Of a stretch of DNA of 64,000 nt, positions 23,888 to 33,800 are shown in pieces. The position numbers and the translations under genes are program-made. Where the stretch lies: assembly GCA_013388745.1 (NCBI GenBank), contig JACAER010000011.1:1-64000 (forward strand). The letters run 5' to 3'. The notes below the pieces were generated by a model. The model searched no databases. It saw nothing but the letters and a program-made list of their open reading frames with translations, and was not told the origin of the DNA. Position 1 is the stretch's first letter. Each line of letters starts with the position of its first letter. Source of the DNA: Chloroflexota bacterium. Lineage in GTDB: Bacteria; Chloroflexota; Anaerolineae; Aggregatilineales; Phototrophicaceae.

Positions 23888-25744
23888 ATGAAGCAAGTTC
23901 GGGAAGATATTCGTAACATCGCTATTATCGCGCATGTCGATCACGGCAAAACCACGCTGGTAGACGGCATGTTGAAGCAGTCAAAAGTGTTCCGCGACAG
24001 CCAGAACGTCGGCGAGCGTATTCTGGACAGCAACGCGCTGGAACGCGAGCGCGGCATCACGATCCTCGCCAAAAACACCGCTGTCACCTGGGGCGGGATC
24101 AAAATCAACATCGTCGATACGCCCGGCCACGCCGATTTCGGCGGGGAAGTCGAGCGCGTGCTGAACATGGTGGATGGCGCGCTGCTGCTGATCGACGCGG
24201 TGGAAGGGCCGATGCCGCAGACACGCTTTGTGCTGCGCAAGGCGCTTGCGCTCGGTTTGCGCGTGATCGTTGTCGTCAACAAAGTAGACCGCACCTTCGC
24301 CCGGCCTACCGAAGCGCTCAATGAAACGTTCGATCTGTTTATCGAACTGGGGGCCAACGACGAACAAGCCGATTTTCCGGTCGTGTATGCCGTCGGGCTG
24401 GAAGGCAAAGCGGGATTCGAGCACGATAAGCTGGAAAACGATCTGCGCCCGCTGTTCGACACCATTCTCAAACAGGTGCCGCCGCCCAAAGTCGATGTCG
24501 ATGCCCCGCCTATGCTGCTGGTGACGACGCTGGAATACGACAACTACAAGGGGCAGATCGGCATTGGCCGGCTGCTTTCCGGCGTGCTGCGCAAGGGAAT
24601 GCCGATCGTGCGCCTGACGCCGCAGGGCGAACGCGAAAACAGCCGCATCGAATACCTGTTTACTTTTCACAACCTGGCGAAACAGGAAATCGACGAAGTG
24701 CGCGCGGGCGATATTCTGGCTTTCGGCGGGCCAGAAGTGATCCGCATCAGCGATACTATCGCCGACCCCAGCGTCAGCGAACCGCTGCCGCCCATCAGCG
24801 TGGAAGAGCCGACCGTGCGCATGACCTTCGGCGTCAACACCTCGCCCTTTACCGGCAAAGAATCCAAGCCGGGCATGAGCACCTCGCGTAAACTGCGCGA
24901 ACGGCTGTACAACGAAACGCGCAGCAACGTGGCGCTGCGGGTGGCCGACGGCGATTCGCCCGACAAATTCGTCGTCAGCGGGCGCGGCGAACTGCATCTG
25001 GGCATTTTGATCGAAACGATGCGCCGCGAAGGGTACGAATTTGAAGTCGGCAAGCCCGAAGTGATCTACAAGACCGACCCGGAAACGGGCGAATCACTGG
25101 AACCGGTCGAAGAAGTGCATATCGAAGTGGCCGACAACCTGACCGGCACGGTGATCGAAATGCTCGGCTCGCGCCGCGGCACAATGCTCGATATGTCCAG
25201 CGAAAACGGCACGACCTATCTTAAGTTCCTCGCCCCCACGCGCGGCCTGCTCGGTTTCCGCCCGCATTTCCTGCGCGCTACCAGCGGCATGGGGCAGATT
25301 CATACCTTGCAGCACGGCTATGAACCGCTGTTCGGCGCTATCCAGAGCGGACGGCAGTTCGGCAGCCTGGTGGCGATGGAACAGGGCACCGCCACCGCCT
25401 ATGCGATGGTCAACTTGCAGCAGCGCGGCAGCTTTTTCATCGCGCCCGGCACAGATGTCTATGAAGGCATGGTGGTCGGCGAACATATTCGCCCCGACGA
25501 TCTGGGGTTGAACGTCGTCAAGGAAAAACACCTGACGAACTTCCGCGCCAAGCCCACCGAAACCACCAGCGGGCTGAGCACCCCGCGCGATATGAGCCTG
25601 GATGACTGCATTGAGTTTCTGGCGGAAGACGAACTGCTGGAAGTGACGCCGTTGAGCCTGCGCATCCGTAAGCGCATTCTGGGCGAAGAAGAACGGCTGC
25701 GGCTGCGCAAACGCCGCGAGCGTATGCTGGAAGAAAGCTCGTAG
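23888..25744 (+). CDS. typA: Ribosome-associated GTPase TypA/BipA
   Basis: A 618-residue translational GTPase. Seen: G1 [10 protein letters not shown]2 region ERERGITI, G3 DTPGHADF, G4 VVNKVDR, then the beta-barrel, EF-G domain III and V-like parts, and the TypA-specific C-terminal domain ([35 protein letters not shown]). It binds the 70S ribosome and helps assembly and growth under cold or stress. I prefer the ATG at 23888 ([20 protein letters not shown]), which fits the family length; an ATG at 23852 would add 12 residues. It is a monocistronic gene ended by the terminator at 25782. Confidence 0.95.
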   Translation: MKQVREDIRNIAIIAHVDHGKTTLVDGMLKQSKVFRDSQNVGERILDSNALERERGITILAKNTAVTWGGIKINIVDTPGHADFGGEVERVLNMVDGALLLIDAVEGPMPQTRFVLRKALALGLRVIVVVNKVDRTFARPTEALNETFDLFIELGANDEQADFPVVYAVGLEGKAGFEHDKLENDLRPLFDTILKQVPPPKVDVDAPPMLLVTTLEYDNYKGQIGIGRLLSGVLRKGMPIVRLTPQGERENSRIEYLFTFHNLAKQEIDEVRAGDILAFGGPEVIRISDTIADPSVSEPLPPISVEEPTVRMTFGVNTSPFTGKESKPGMSTSRKLRERLYNETRSNVALRVADGDSPDKFVVSGRGELHLGILIETMRREGYEFEVGKPEVIYKTDPETGESLEPVEEVHIEVADNLTGTVIEMLGSRRGTMLDMSSENGTTYLKFLAPTRGLLGFRPHFLRATSGMGQIHTLQHGYEPLFGAIQSGRQFGSLVAMEQGTATAYAMVNLQQRGSFFIAPGTDVYEGMVVGEHIRPDDLGLNVVKEKHLTNFRAKPTETTSGLSTPRDMSLDDCIEFLAEDELLEVTPLSLRIRKRILGEEERLRLRKRRERMLEESS

Positions 25745-25781
25745 CAGGGCGCTTGTTTGGCCGCCACCCTGCCTGCGATTT

Positions 25782-25804
25782 TGCCCCCGCGCCGGGGGCA
25801 TTTT
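25782..25804 (+). terminator. Terminator of typA
   Basis: TGCCCCC (25782-25788) and GGGGGCA (25794-25800) pair around GCGCC and are followed by TTTT. Confidence 0.75.
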
Positions 25805-25813
25805 GGTTTGCGC

Positions 25814-25819
25814 TATAAT
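25814..25819 (+). promoter_or_regulatory. -10 element TATAAT upstream of the Uma2 gene
   Basis: TATAAT in the context GCGCTATAATCAGG, 24 bp before the ATG. The -35 region would fall in the typA terminator and is poor. Confidence 0.45.
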
Positions 25820-25843
25820 CAGGCAAAAGACGAGGAACATGCT

Positions 25844-26500
25844 ATGAAACAGCTTGTGCTGCCTGTGCCTACTGAAAACACCGCGGCGATCGAAGGCCCG
25901 CCGCACGGCCAGTGGACAGCCGCCGACTGGCAAAACCTGCCCGATGACGGCCACCGCTACGAAATCATCAACGGAGTGCTGTATATGTCTACGGCGCCGA
26001 GTTATTTTCACCAGTGGATTATCTTGCGCCTGTACGATTTCGTGGGTGCGCCCGCGCAAAAACAGGGGATCGCCTACGTGTCAGTTGCGCCTATCGGCGT
26101 GTTCATGCCGAACTGCGAACCGGTGCAGCCCGATTTTGTGCTGGTGCTGCGCGCCAACGCCCATATCATCCGCGACCGCCGCATCTATGGCGTGCCCGAT
26201 CTGCTGGTAGAGGTGCTTTCGCCCGGCAGCCGCGATTACGACGAAGGCGTGAAAAAAGAAGCTTACGCCCGCGCGGGACTGCTGGAATATGCGGTGATCG
26301 ACCCGGCCGAACGCCAACTGCGGCGCTACAGGCTGGCGCGGCCGGGCGAGCTGGCGCGGCCGGGCGAGCTGGCGCGGCCGGGCGTGTATGGCGCGCCGGA
26401 AATTTATAACGCTGGCGACAGTGTGACCTTTGCCTGTGTGGCGGCGCTGTCTTTTGTGGTGGGCGAGCTGTTCGCGGGCGCGCCGGATACCACGGTCTAG
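25844..26500 (+). CDS. Uma2-family (DUF820) PD-(D/E)XK nuclease-like protein
   Basis: The 218-residue protein has the Uma2 core: DGHRYEIINGVLYMSTAPS at the start, then VQPDFVLVLRANAHII (the nuclease-fold Asp), YGVPDLLVEVLSPGSRDYD (the E-x-L/V type motif), KKEAYARAGLLEYAVIDP and the strand after it. The family belongs to the PD-(D/E)XK nuclease fold and is greatly expanded in Cyanobacteria and Chloroflexota, with no settled role. ATG 25844 has AGGA about 9 nt upstream. Near the C-terminus a tandem 18-bp repeat inserts LARPGE units. A remnant of a second Uma2 gene is at 40136. Confidence 0.85.
   Translation: MKQLVLPVPTENTAAIEGPPHGQWTAADWQNLPDDGHRYEIINGVLYMSTAPSYFHQWIILRLYDFVGAPAQKQGIAYVSVAPIGVFMPNCEPVQPDFVLVLRANAHIIRDRRIYGVPDLLVEVLSPGSRDYDEGVKKEAYARAGLLEYAVIDPAERQLRRYRLARPGELARPGELARPGVYGAPEIYNAGDSVTFACVAALSFVVGELFAGAPDTTV
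26333..26386 (+). repeat. 18-bp tandem repeat inside the Uma2 gene
   Basis: Two exact copies of CTGGCGCGGCCGGGCGAG (26333-26350, 26351-26368) and a third copy differing at one base (26369-26386). Being a multiple of three, copy number change would lengthen or shorten the LARPGE run without a frameshift. Confidence 0.85.
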
Positions 26501-26656
26501 GGATTATTCTCGCGCTTACCTCCCTCCGCCTACGCAAAAGCCGCGCCTGAGTTTTTTACATTCCTCATCAAAGGCAGCGCAGTTCGTCACTAAGCGCTGG
26601 CCGCCTTGGCGCCTAGACTCAAAAATAGGACTATTAGCTTTTGAAAGGGGAGATTT

Positions 26657-27889
26657 ATGCGCAAACTCTTTGTTTGGTCTGCGTTTTTGCTCGCGCTGTG
26701 TCTGGCGGTGCCGGTCCTGGGGCAAGCAGAATTTCAATTTGAGACTTTCGACGATTTCATGGCCTATATCGAGCGCATCGCCGCCGCCGATGCCAGCGCA
26801 GGGCAGGCGCTGGTAGACGAGCTGTGGACCTATTTGCTGGAAACCGACCAGCAGCCGTTTGTCCGTCAGCACATGGTGGCTTTTATGTATCGCGGCGCGG
26901 CGCTCAGTGTCGAATGGGTGGGCGATATTGTCGGCTGGGAAGCCGATTACGCGCTGCCCGGCGCGCCTGTCGGCCAGACGGATCTGTGGCTGCTGACGGT
27001 GGAACTGCTGCCCAACGCGCGCATCGAGTACAAAATTATCATCAACGGCCTGGACGAATGGATACTTGATCCGGCCAATCCGCATGTTGTCGCCAGCGGC
27101 CTCAGCCCCAACAGCGAACTGCGGATGCCGCTCTACGCGGTGACGCTGGTCACCAGCGCGCGCGACGAGGTGACGCCAGGCACGGTCACGGACTTACAGG
27201 TCTTCGACAGCGCGAATATGGGCTACGAGATCGGCTATTGGGTGTATACGCCCGTGGGCTATGAGACGCTGGACAACCTGCCGGTGATCTATTTTCTCGA
27301 TGGCAACGACTTCATCGACCCCGATCTGGGCGGCGCTGTGCCTGCGCTGGATAACATGATCTTCGACGGATGGATCGACCCGGTGATCGCCGTCTTTATC
27401 AGCGCGCGTGACCCCAACAACCCCAACCGCGAAACGAACAACCGCCGCGAAAGCGAATTTCTGGCGAACGATCTGTACGCGGCCTTCGTGGCCGAAGAAC
27501 TGGTGCCGTTCATCGACCAACAATATGACACCAACCCCGCCGCGCGCGTGCTGGTGGGCGTCTCGTATGGCGGTTTGTGCGCGGCCTATATCGGCGTGGT
27601 GTATCCCGAACTCTGGGCTGGCATCGCGCCGCTTTCACCCTCTCTCTGGGCCGCGCCGCAGATCGAGATGCTGTATCTGGAGGCGCCGCTGCTGCCGCGC
27701 CGGTATTTTATCGGGCACGGCTATCCCGATTGGGATTTAGTCGTCACGCAGGATGGGCTGGATCTGCTGGCATCGAAAGGCGTGTACGTTATGTATTACA
27801 CGACAGTCGAAGGCCATTCGTGGGCTACGTGGCGCGGCATGATGGACGAAATGCTGGCCTTTTTCTTCGGGCGCAGCCTGAGCGGTTGA
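26657..27889 (+). CDS. Exported esterase of the enterochelin-esterase/EstD type
   Basis: A 410-residue protein with signal peptide (MRKLFVWSAFLLALCLAVPVLG). Residues about 90-175 look like the N-terminal immunoglobulin/CBM48-like domain of this family (IEYKIIINGLDEWILDPANP). From about 200 there is an alpha/beta-hydrolase: YWVYTPVGYE, PVIYFLDGNDF, the nucleophile elbow GVSYGGLCAAYIG, and the late GHSW with the probable catalytic His. Family members hydrolyse siderophore esters or acyl esters of polysaccharides. Surface location and neighbouring secreted proteins favour a polysaccharide or lipid ester; no iron genes are near. AGGGGAG precedes the ATG. Confidence 0.85.
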   Translation: MRKLFVWSAFLLALCLAVPVLGQAEFQFETFDDFMAYIERIAAADASAGQALVDELWTYLLETDQQPFVRQHMVAFMYRGAALSVEWVGDIVGWEADYALPGAPVGQTDLWLLTVELLPNARIEYKIIINGLDEWILDPANPHVVASGLSPNSELRMPLYAVTLVTSARDEVTPGTVTDLQVFDSANMGYEIGYWVYTPVGYETLDNLPVIYFLDGNDFIDPDLGGAVPALDNMIFDGWIDPVIAVFISARDPNNPNRETNNRRESEFLANDLYAAFVAEELVPFIDQQYDTNPAARVLVGVSYGGLCAAYIGVVYPELWAGIAPLSPSLWAAPQIEMLYLEAPLLPRRYFIGHGYPDWDLVVTQDGLDLLASKGVYVMYYTTVEGHSWATWRGMMDEMLAFFFGRSLSG

Positions 27890-27978
27890 GCGCACACTTC
27901 ACCGGGCATCTGCGGCTTCTCCGGCTGTGAGTGGGAACGCACGACTGTGGGCGTCCCCAAGCCCCAGCCCTTCCCCCA

Positions 27979-29262
27979 TTATGTGTCGAAAGCATAAAGC
28001 GCGTCGATTTGTTGCAGCAGCACTTCGGGCGCGAATTGGCGCGTGACATCGGCGAAGGCCTGGGCGCGCAGCCGCTCGCGCAGCGCAGAATCAGCCAACA
28101 GCGTCAACAGGCGCTGCCGCAAGGCCGCGACATCGCCCGGTTCGTAGAGCAGGCCGTTTTCGTTAGGGCGAATGACTTCTGGCACGCCGCTGATGTTGGC
28201 GGCGATCACCGGGCAGCGCGCGTACATGGCCTGCACGAACACCAGCCCCAGACACTCGATCGGCGAAACCGTCGTAAACACAAACATTTCGGCGACATGA
28301 TACAGCGCGCGCAGCGTTTCCTGGGGCACAGCGCCCGTGAACAGACAGCGCTCGGCGATTGCCAGTGTCTGCGCGAGTTGTTCCAGTTCCGCGCGCATGC
28401 CAAAATCCGGCCCGACGATCACTAACAGCACATCGTCGTGCTGCGCCAGCACACGCTGCGCCGCGCGCAGCAGCACATCCGGCCCCTTGCGCGCTTGAAG
28501 CTGGCCGACGAACAGCACAACCCGCTTGCCACGCAGCAGCGGATACTGTTCAAACACAGCGGCCAAATTATCGGGAGGCGCGACAAATTCCTCCATGCCA
28601 GAGACAAAAGAGAGCGGATACACCTTCTGCGGATCCAGGCCGAGATAACGCACCCGCTGCGCGCACGAGCGCGTCATACTGGCGATGCGATCACAACCTT
28701 GCAGCACGTCCGTTGCCAGGCGGCGAAACGGTTCGGAAGTCGCATCGAACAAAGCCAGCGGGTCTTCGTGCGGCAGCACCTCGCCGAAGACCGAAATAAT
28801 CAGCTTCTTGCGATATTTTTCCGCCAGAATCTGCCCGATCCAGCCCTGCCACCAGGGACGATCAAAAACATGGATAATATCGATTGCGCGGCGGTGGCGC
28901 CGCAGCAGCGCTTCCGTTTCCGGCAGATAAGCCAGCAAATGCTGCTCCACGCGCTCATACGATTCACGGAACTGCATATAACGCCGCGCCATCCAGCGCC
29001 CGTAACGCAGATACAGGCCCAACCGCCGCTGCCAGTAAAAAGGGCGTCCGGGATTCTCTTTATCGCGCGGGATCAAAACCTGCACCCCGCGCGCCTGATA
29101 CTCCGGGTAATCATGCGGCGCGTAAAAGCGCTCCATCACTGTCCAGACCTGATACCCCTGCTGGGCCAGGAGCGGCAGATAAGTCTTCATATGCTGCGCG
29201 ATACCCCCATAAGGCGGCGGCAGCACCCCATTAATCAACAGCACACCCGGTTTTCGCTTCAC
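27979..29262 (-). CDS. Glycosyltransferase family 4
   Basis: A 427-residue GT-B enzyme. N-terminal acceptor domain: LLINGVLPPPYGGIAQHMKTYLP, the loop typical of GT4. C-terminal donor domain: VVLFVGQLQARKGPDVLLRAA, LLVIVGPDFGMRAELEQLA, and SPIECLGLVFVQAMYARCPVIAANISGVPEVI, with the EXXXXXXXE-type retaining motif region. It transfers a nucleotide sugar to a lipid or glycan at the inner face of the membrane. It is alone on the minus strand, so its pathway is unknown; other GT4 genes are at 3973 and 50106. Confidence 0.9.
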   Translation of the reverse strand: MKRKPGVLLINGVLPPPYGGIAQHMKTYLPLLAQQGYQVWTVMERFYAPHDYPEYQARGVQVLIPRDKENPGRPFYWQRRLGLYLRYGRWMARRYMQFRESYERVEQHLLAYLPETEALLRRHRRAIDIIHVFDRPWWQGWIGQILAEKYRKKLIISVFGEVLPHEDPLALFDATSEPFRRLATDVLQGCDRIASMTRSCAQRVRYLGLDPQKVYPLSFVSGMEEFVAPPDNLAAVFEQYPLLRGKRVVLFVGQLQARKGPDVLLRAAQRVLAQHDDVLLVIVGPDFGMRAELEQLAQTLAIAERCLFTGAVPQETLRALYHVAEMFVFTTVSPIECLGLVFVQAMYARCPVIAANISGVPEVIRPNENGLLYEPGDVAALRQRLLTLLADSALRERLRAQAFADVTRQFAPEVLLQQIDALYAFDT

Positions 29263-29333
29263 GAGTCCCCCCTATCCCAGACAGCCAGCACAACAAACGA
29301 CGCCCAGCGAACCCGTGCCCAGCGCGCGCCTCT

Positions 29334-29402
29334 CCCCCTCTCCATGTCGCACACAGACGCTTATACGAACATCGTACATGGAGAGGGGGCGGGGGGGTGA
29401 GG
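29334..29402. repeat. Class A hairpin repeat
   Basis: CCCCCTCTCCATGT (29334-29347) pairs perfectly with ACATGGAGAGGGGG (29376-29389) around a 28-nt loop, followed by a G-run and TGAGG. Same architecture at 37549 and 44344, and in reverse at 61701. The 29263-29472 gap holds no gene. Confidence 0.8.
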
Positions 29403-29472
29403 TTTAAGCCAGCGTCCCGCGCTGCACTACAATACCCGCCGCGCCGTTTTTTCGCGAGGATGCCATGCTGCC

Positions 29473-30714
29473 CTACGCTTCTGGCGCGCAGCCCCAATTC
29501 GTCGCCCGCGCCCGCTCGCGCCAGGTCGGCAGCGGCTGCACGCCCGTCAGGCAGGTGGCGACAGCCTCCGGCGCTACCGAACAGAACAGGCGATTCTGCT
29601 GCTGGCGCACAATGCTCACCGCCGCCTGATTCACGCCCGCCACAAACAGCAGTCCCTCGCCCAGCATGCCACTGCCCATTTCTACAGTGAGCGCTTGCAG
29701 TGTCGCGCGCATATTTTCCGCGCTCCAGTCGCCCTCTAGCGCCGGCAGCCCATAACGCAGCAGCAGATACACCCCCGCCGCGCTCAAATCCGCTTCCAGC
29801 GAGGGGGGCGTATTCTGCGCGCGCGTATAAGCCTCGCGATACTCCTGTTCCAGCGTGCCCATCACGCTCTGGCGATACTCGACACTCACCGGGCCATAGG
29901 CTGCCAGCGACATAAAGCCCTCGACATTCGCCTGGCGCGCGCACAACCCGCGCCAATAGCCCGTGCCGCCGATATGCAGCCAGGCATCGACATTGGCATC
30001 GGCCTCGCGCGCGTTGTACCATAAAAAGTAGCCGTCGGACTCGAAGGTAATCAGAAGCAGCGCATCGATACGCTCCTCGCGCAGGCGCAGCGCCAGCCCA
30101 TAATCGTCGCCGCCGTTGTACTCTTCATCGATCAGCGGCGCGTTCAGCAGCGTATCGCGCACGCCAGCGGCAATCGCCCGCGCCGGGGCACTGTCCTCGT
30201 AAATCAGCGCCGTGCGCGCGGCGGGGAACTGCGCGTCGATCAACCGGGCGGCGTCCTGGCCCATCTGCCGTCCGTTGGGACGCGGCGAAAATGTCCATGC
30301 GCCCGGCGCTTCTACCGCCTCACTCACTTCCCAATAGACCACGCCCGCGGCGTCCGCTGCCTCGCGCGCGCCTTCGCTCACCGCCGGCGAACCGCTGCCC
30401 ACAATCAGCGGCACGCCGGCCGCCGCCAGCGTTTGCACCGCCGCTTCGGCGCTGTAGCGGTCTTGCGCCTCCACCAACTGCCATTCCAGCGGACGGCCAT
30501 GCACCCCGCCGCAGGCATTGATAGCGCTGCGCATGGCCTCTGCCCCGTTCAAACTCTCGCCGCTGCGCGCCGTCAGCAGCGCCGCGCGCGGAAACACCGC
30601 CCCGATCACCAGCGGCTCGCCCTGCGCGGCCACACATTCGTCCTGCGCACCCGCCCCCAGCGGAAGAACCATGATCAACAGCAGCACAATCCCGATTATT
30701 CGTGCGTCTCGCAT
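29473..30714 (-). CDS. ABC-type substrate-binding protein, branched-chain amino-acid (Peripla_BP_6) type
   Basis: A 413-residue exported protein (signal MRDARIIGIVLLLIMVLPLGAGA). The type I periplasmic-binding fold is visible: LVIGAVFPRAALLTARSGESLNGAEAM with the ligand-binding N-terminal segment, LIVGSGSPAVSEGAREAADAAG, FSPRPNGRQMGQDAARLID, and TALIYEDSAPARAIAAG. LivK-like proteins bind amino acids, amides or urea. No permease or ATPase genes are nearby, so it is an orphan that may serve a distant transporter or act as a sensor. The C-terminal part carries four cysteines (LFCSV, ATCLTG, NWGCAPEA, GLCAR), unusual for the family. Confidence 0.85.
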   Translation of the reverse strand: MRDARIIGIVLLLIMVLPLGAGAQDECVAAQGEPLVIGAVFPRAALLTARSGESLNGAEAMRSAINACGGVHGRPLEWQLVEAQDRYSAEAAVQTLAAAGVPLIVGSGSPAVSEGAREAADAAGVVYWEVSEAVEAPGAWTFSPRPNGRQMGQDAARLIDAQFPAARTALIYEDSAPARAIAAGVRDTLLNAPLIDEEYNGGDDYGLALRLREERIDALLLITFESDGYFLWYNAREADANVDAWLHIGGTGYWRGLCARQANVEGFMSLAAYGPVSVEYRQSVMGTLEQEYREAYTRAQNTPPSLEADLSAAGVYLLLRYGLPALEGDWSAENMRATLQALTVEMGSGMLGEGLLFVAGVNQAAVSIVRQQQNRLFCSVAPEAVATCLTGVQPLPTWRERARATNWGCAPEA

Positions 30715-30805
30715 ACGGCTACCCTACTGCCTCTGGCGTAAAGCCCTGTTTCACGATTAAATGTAATTATAGTTGCATGATTACAGAGAAAGCCTGACGG
30801 TCACT

Positions 30806-33800
30806 ATGCGCCAACTCAGCGTTCTTCTGTCGCTTCTGCTGCTGCTGCTCAGCGCCGGCATCATCGCCGGACAAAGCGAACCGGGCAGCGGCCCCACCCC
30901 CACGCCGACGTCGATTCCGCCGTCGTTTGAATTCCAGCAGGCTATTGGGCTGCCGCTGCCGCGCAGCGTGCTCTACGAGCCAAATTTTGAGCGTTATGCC
31001 GTCGTCGATGCCTACGGCGCGCTCTCATTCGTGGACGCGCGCAGCTACCAGACGCAGCATGTGCTCTACACGCGCGGCGATTACACCGATTTCGCCTTCA
31101 GCCGCAGCGGGCGCTGGTTCGCCCTCACTGTTGGCACACGCATCGAACTGTGGGACACGCAGAATTACACCATCGTCTCGCAGCTCACCGACCTGAGCCA
31201 GGCGCTGCGCGTGCATGGGCCGCTGACCTTTTCGCCCGATGATAATCTGCTGCTGTTCCGCGGCACTTACCCCGCGCCGCAGTCCTTGCGCCAGAGCGAA
31301 TTCGACACGCAGGAAATCCCCTGGATCTGGAATCTGAGCAGCGCGCGCAACGAAGGCCCATCGACCTTCCCGGCGGGTGTCGAAGCCTACCCCTTTTTCG
31401 ACTATCGCAACGGCTTCGTGCTGGGGCCAGAAAACCGCATCGTCGCCGCGCTGCCGGGACGCCTGCACATCATCGACGCCTATTCGCTCGACGTACTGTT
31501 TGACATCGAAACCTTCCGCTATGAACAAGACCCGCTGATCGTCGTCTTCAGCGCGCGCGACAACAACATCTACGTGCGCCCCTTAGACGCCAACGCCCTG
31601 CTGCAAGTCGATACACGGCGCGGTCTGCTGGTCGAAATCCCGTTTGGCACATTGATCACCGCCGCCGATCTGGAACTGCTCGGTGGTATCGAACTGGGCA
31701 CAGCGGCGCAAGTCATCGGCGAGCCGGCCAGCAGCGAAGATATTGACCTGGTACGCCTGTTTTTGGGGCGTTATTACCGCGACGGCAGCAATTTTGGCCG
31801 CACGCCCCTGACGCTCACCCTCATCGATCTGGTCGTGCCGCCCACCGGCGATGGCGACCGCGTGCAGGCGCTGCTGTTCCTCTTTAACGAAAGCACACAG
31901 CAAGGCCAATTTTTTACCTCGCGCCCGTCCGGCCTGCAACAGATGGCGCTCAGCCCCGATGGCCGTTCGCTGCTTGTGCGCGAAGGCGACGAAGGCGTGC
32001 GCATTTTCGACATCGCCAGCGGCCAGCGTATCCTCAGCGTGACCCCGGCGCTGCGCGGCGTCTCGTTTTTCCAGTGGCAGGATAAAAACCGCGTGCTGAG
32101 CTACAGCGCCGACGGCACGCAGTTTATCAGCGATTTTGAGCGCTTCGACACCGCTTCCGGCGAATCACTGGCGCAGGACTTGCGCTATTCGCGGCGCTTT
32201 GACCAGTTTTTCTGGTCGCCCGACAGCCGTTCACTGGTCACGCTCAGCGGCAATGAATGGCGCTTGTTCGACGTGCAAACGGGCGAAGTGCTGCGGCGCG
32301 AAGCCCTGCCGCTGCGCGGTTCGATTGTGCAGATTTCGCCCGATGGCTACCGCTACCTGACCAGCACGGACAGCGGGCGCGCCGTATATGACGTGAATAC
32401 GGGCGATCTGCGCGAAGTAAACTTCCGCGAACTGCCCGCGCGCCCGATCGAAAGTGTCTACGCCAGCCCCGATTGGGAGCATTTCCTGGTGGTATACAGC
32501 GCGAACAGTTGGGGCGGCTACTACCCCGGCAACGAGATCGCCATGTACAGCCTGGACGACGGCCTGCTGTGGTTCGCGGCGGGCGATGACCTGGCGTATG
32601 CCGAAGACCGTTTTTACGGCTGGGTCGATAACCAGACCGTGTTTGTCAGCGGCGCGCGCTACGATCAGGATCAGCCGCAGCGTGTGTATGGGCTGGACTA
32701 CGCGCCCAACGGCGTGTCGCGCTGTCTGGCGGAGGCCAGCAGCGAAGACCCGCAAACGCTGGCGCTGGCGTGGGAACGGCTGACGCGCTACATGAGCTAT
32801 AACGCGCTGACCAACCTGACGCAGTTGATCTGCAATCAGGTGGCGGCGGGTTTTGCCAGCCTGGATGTCTTGCAGCCGACGCCCACGCTGCCGTATATGA
32901 CGCCGACGGCGGTTGTCCTGCCCGGCGTGCCCGCCTGTCTGACGATCGAAAACCCCGCACAAGCCGATACGCTGGCTGCTGTGTGGGCCAACATCACGGC
33001 GGGGCTTTCGCCGGAACAAATCGCGCAGGCCGAAGCGCTGCTGTGCGAAGGCATCGGCCCCACCGCCACGCCCAGACCCGATTTTACGCCGCGCCCGCCG
33101 CAGCCGGCGCAGGAGAGCAGCTACGCCGCCCAGACGATCTTTTTTAATGTCGCGACAGGCGAACGCGCCTCCGGCAGCTATGTGCCGCCGCGCAGCAGCG
33201 CCGCGCCACGCGACCTGATCGCTAACGAATTCCGGCGCACGATGGGACGCGATCCCGGCCTGATCGTGCTCAGCCCGGATGGGCAGCTTGCGGCGGTTTC
33301 GGCGCTGCCGGGCGAACTGCTGATTTACCGGATGCTGGTGGCGTATGATGGCCTGCTGGCGAACGTCACGGCCACCGCCATCGCCCAGGCGGCCACCGCG
33401 CAGTTGATCGGCGTGCTGCCTTCGCCCACCGCGACCTATAACGCCGTCGGCACGCTGCGCCCCACGCTCACGCCCACCATCACGCCGACCTCGCCGCCGT
33501 TCCCCAACGAGCGCACGACCCTGCCGGAGGACGGCACAAGGGATGCGTTCTGCCCGTCGGAAACGCTGTACACGCTGGAAAACGCGCCGGCGGACTTCGC
33601 CCCATCAGGACGCATCCTCACGGCCTTCGGCACGGAAGATTATTTCTGGGTGGTCGAGCCGGAAAACGGCCAGCGCTTCCGCGACGAAAACATCCCGCTG
33701 TGCAACACACAGTTGACCTGCGTTTTCTCGTGGGATGGGCGCTGGGTTCTAGTGTTGGACTACGACTCGATCTATCTGGCACGCCCGGACGGCAGCGACC

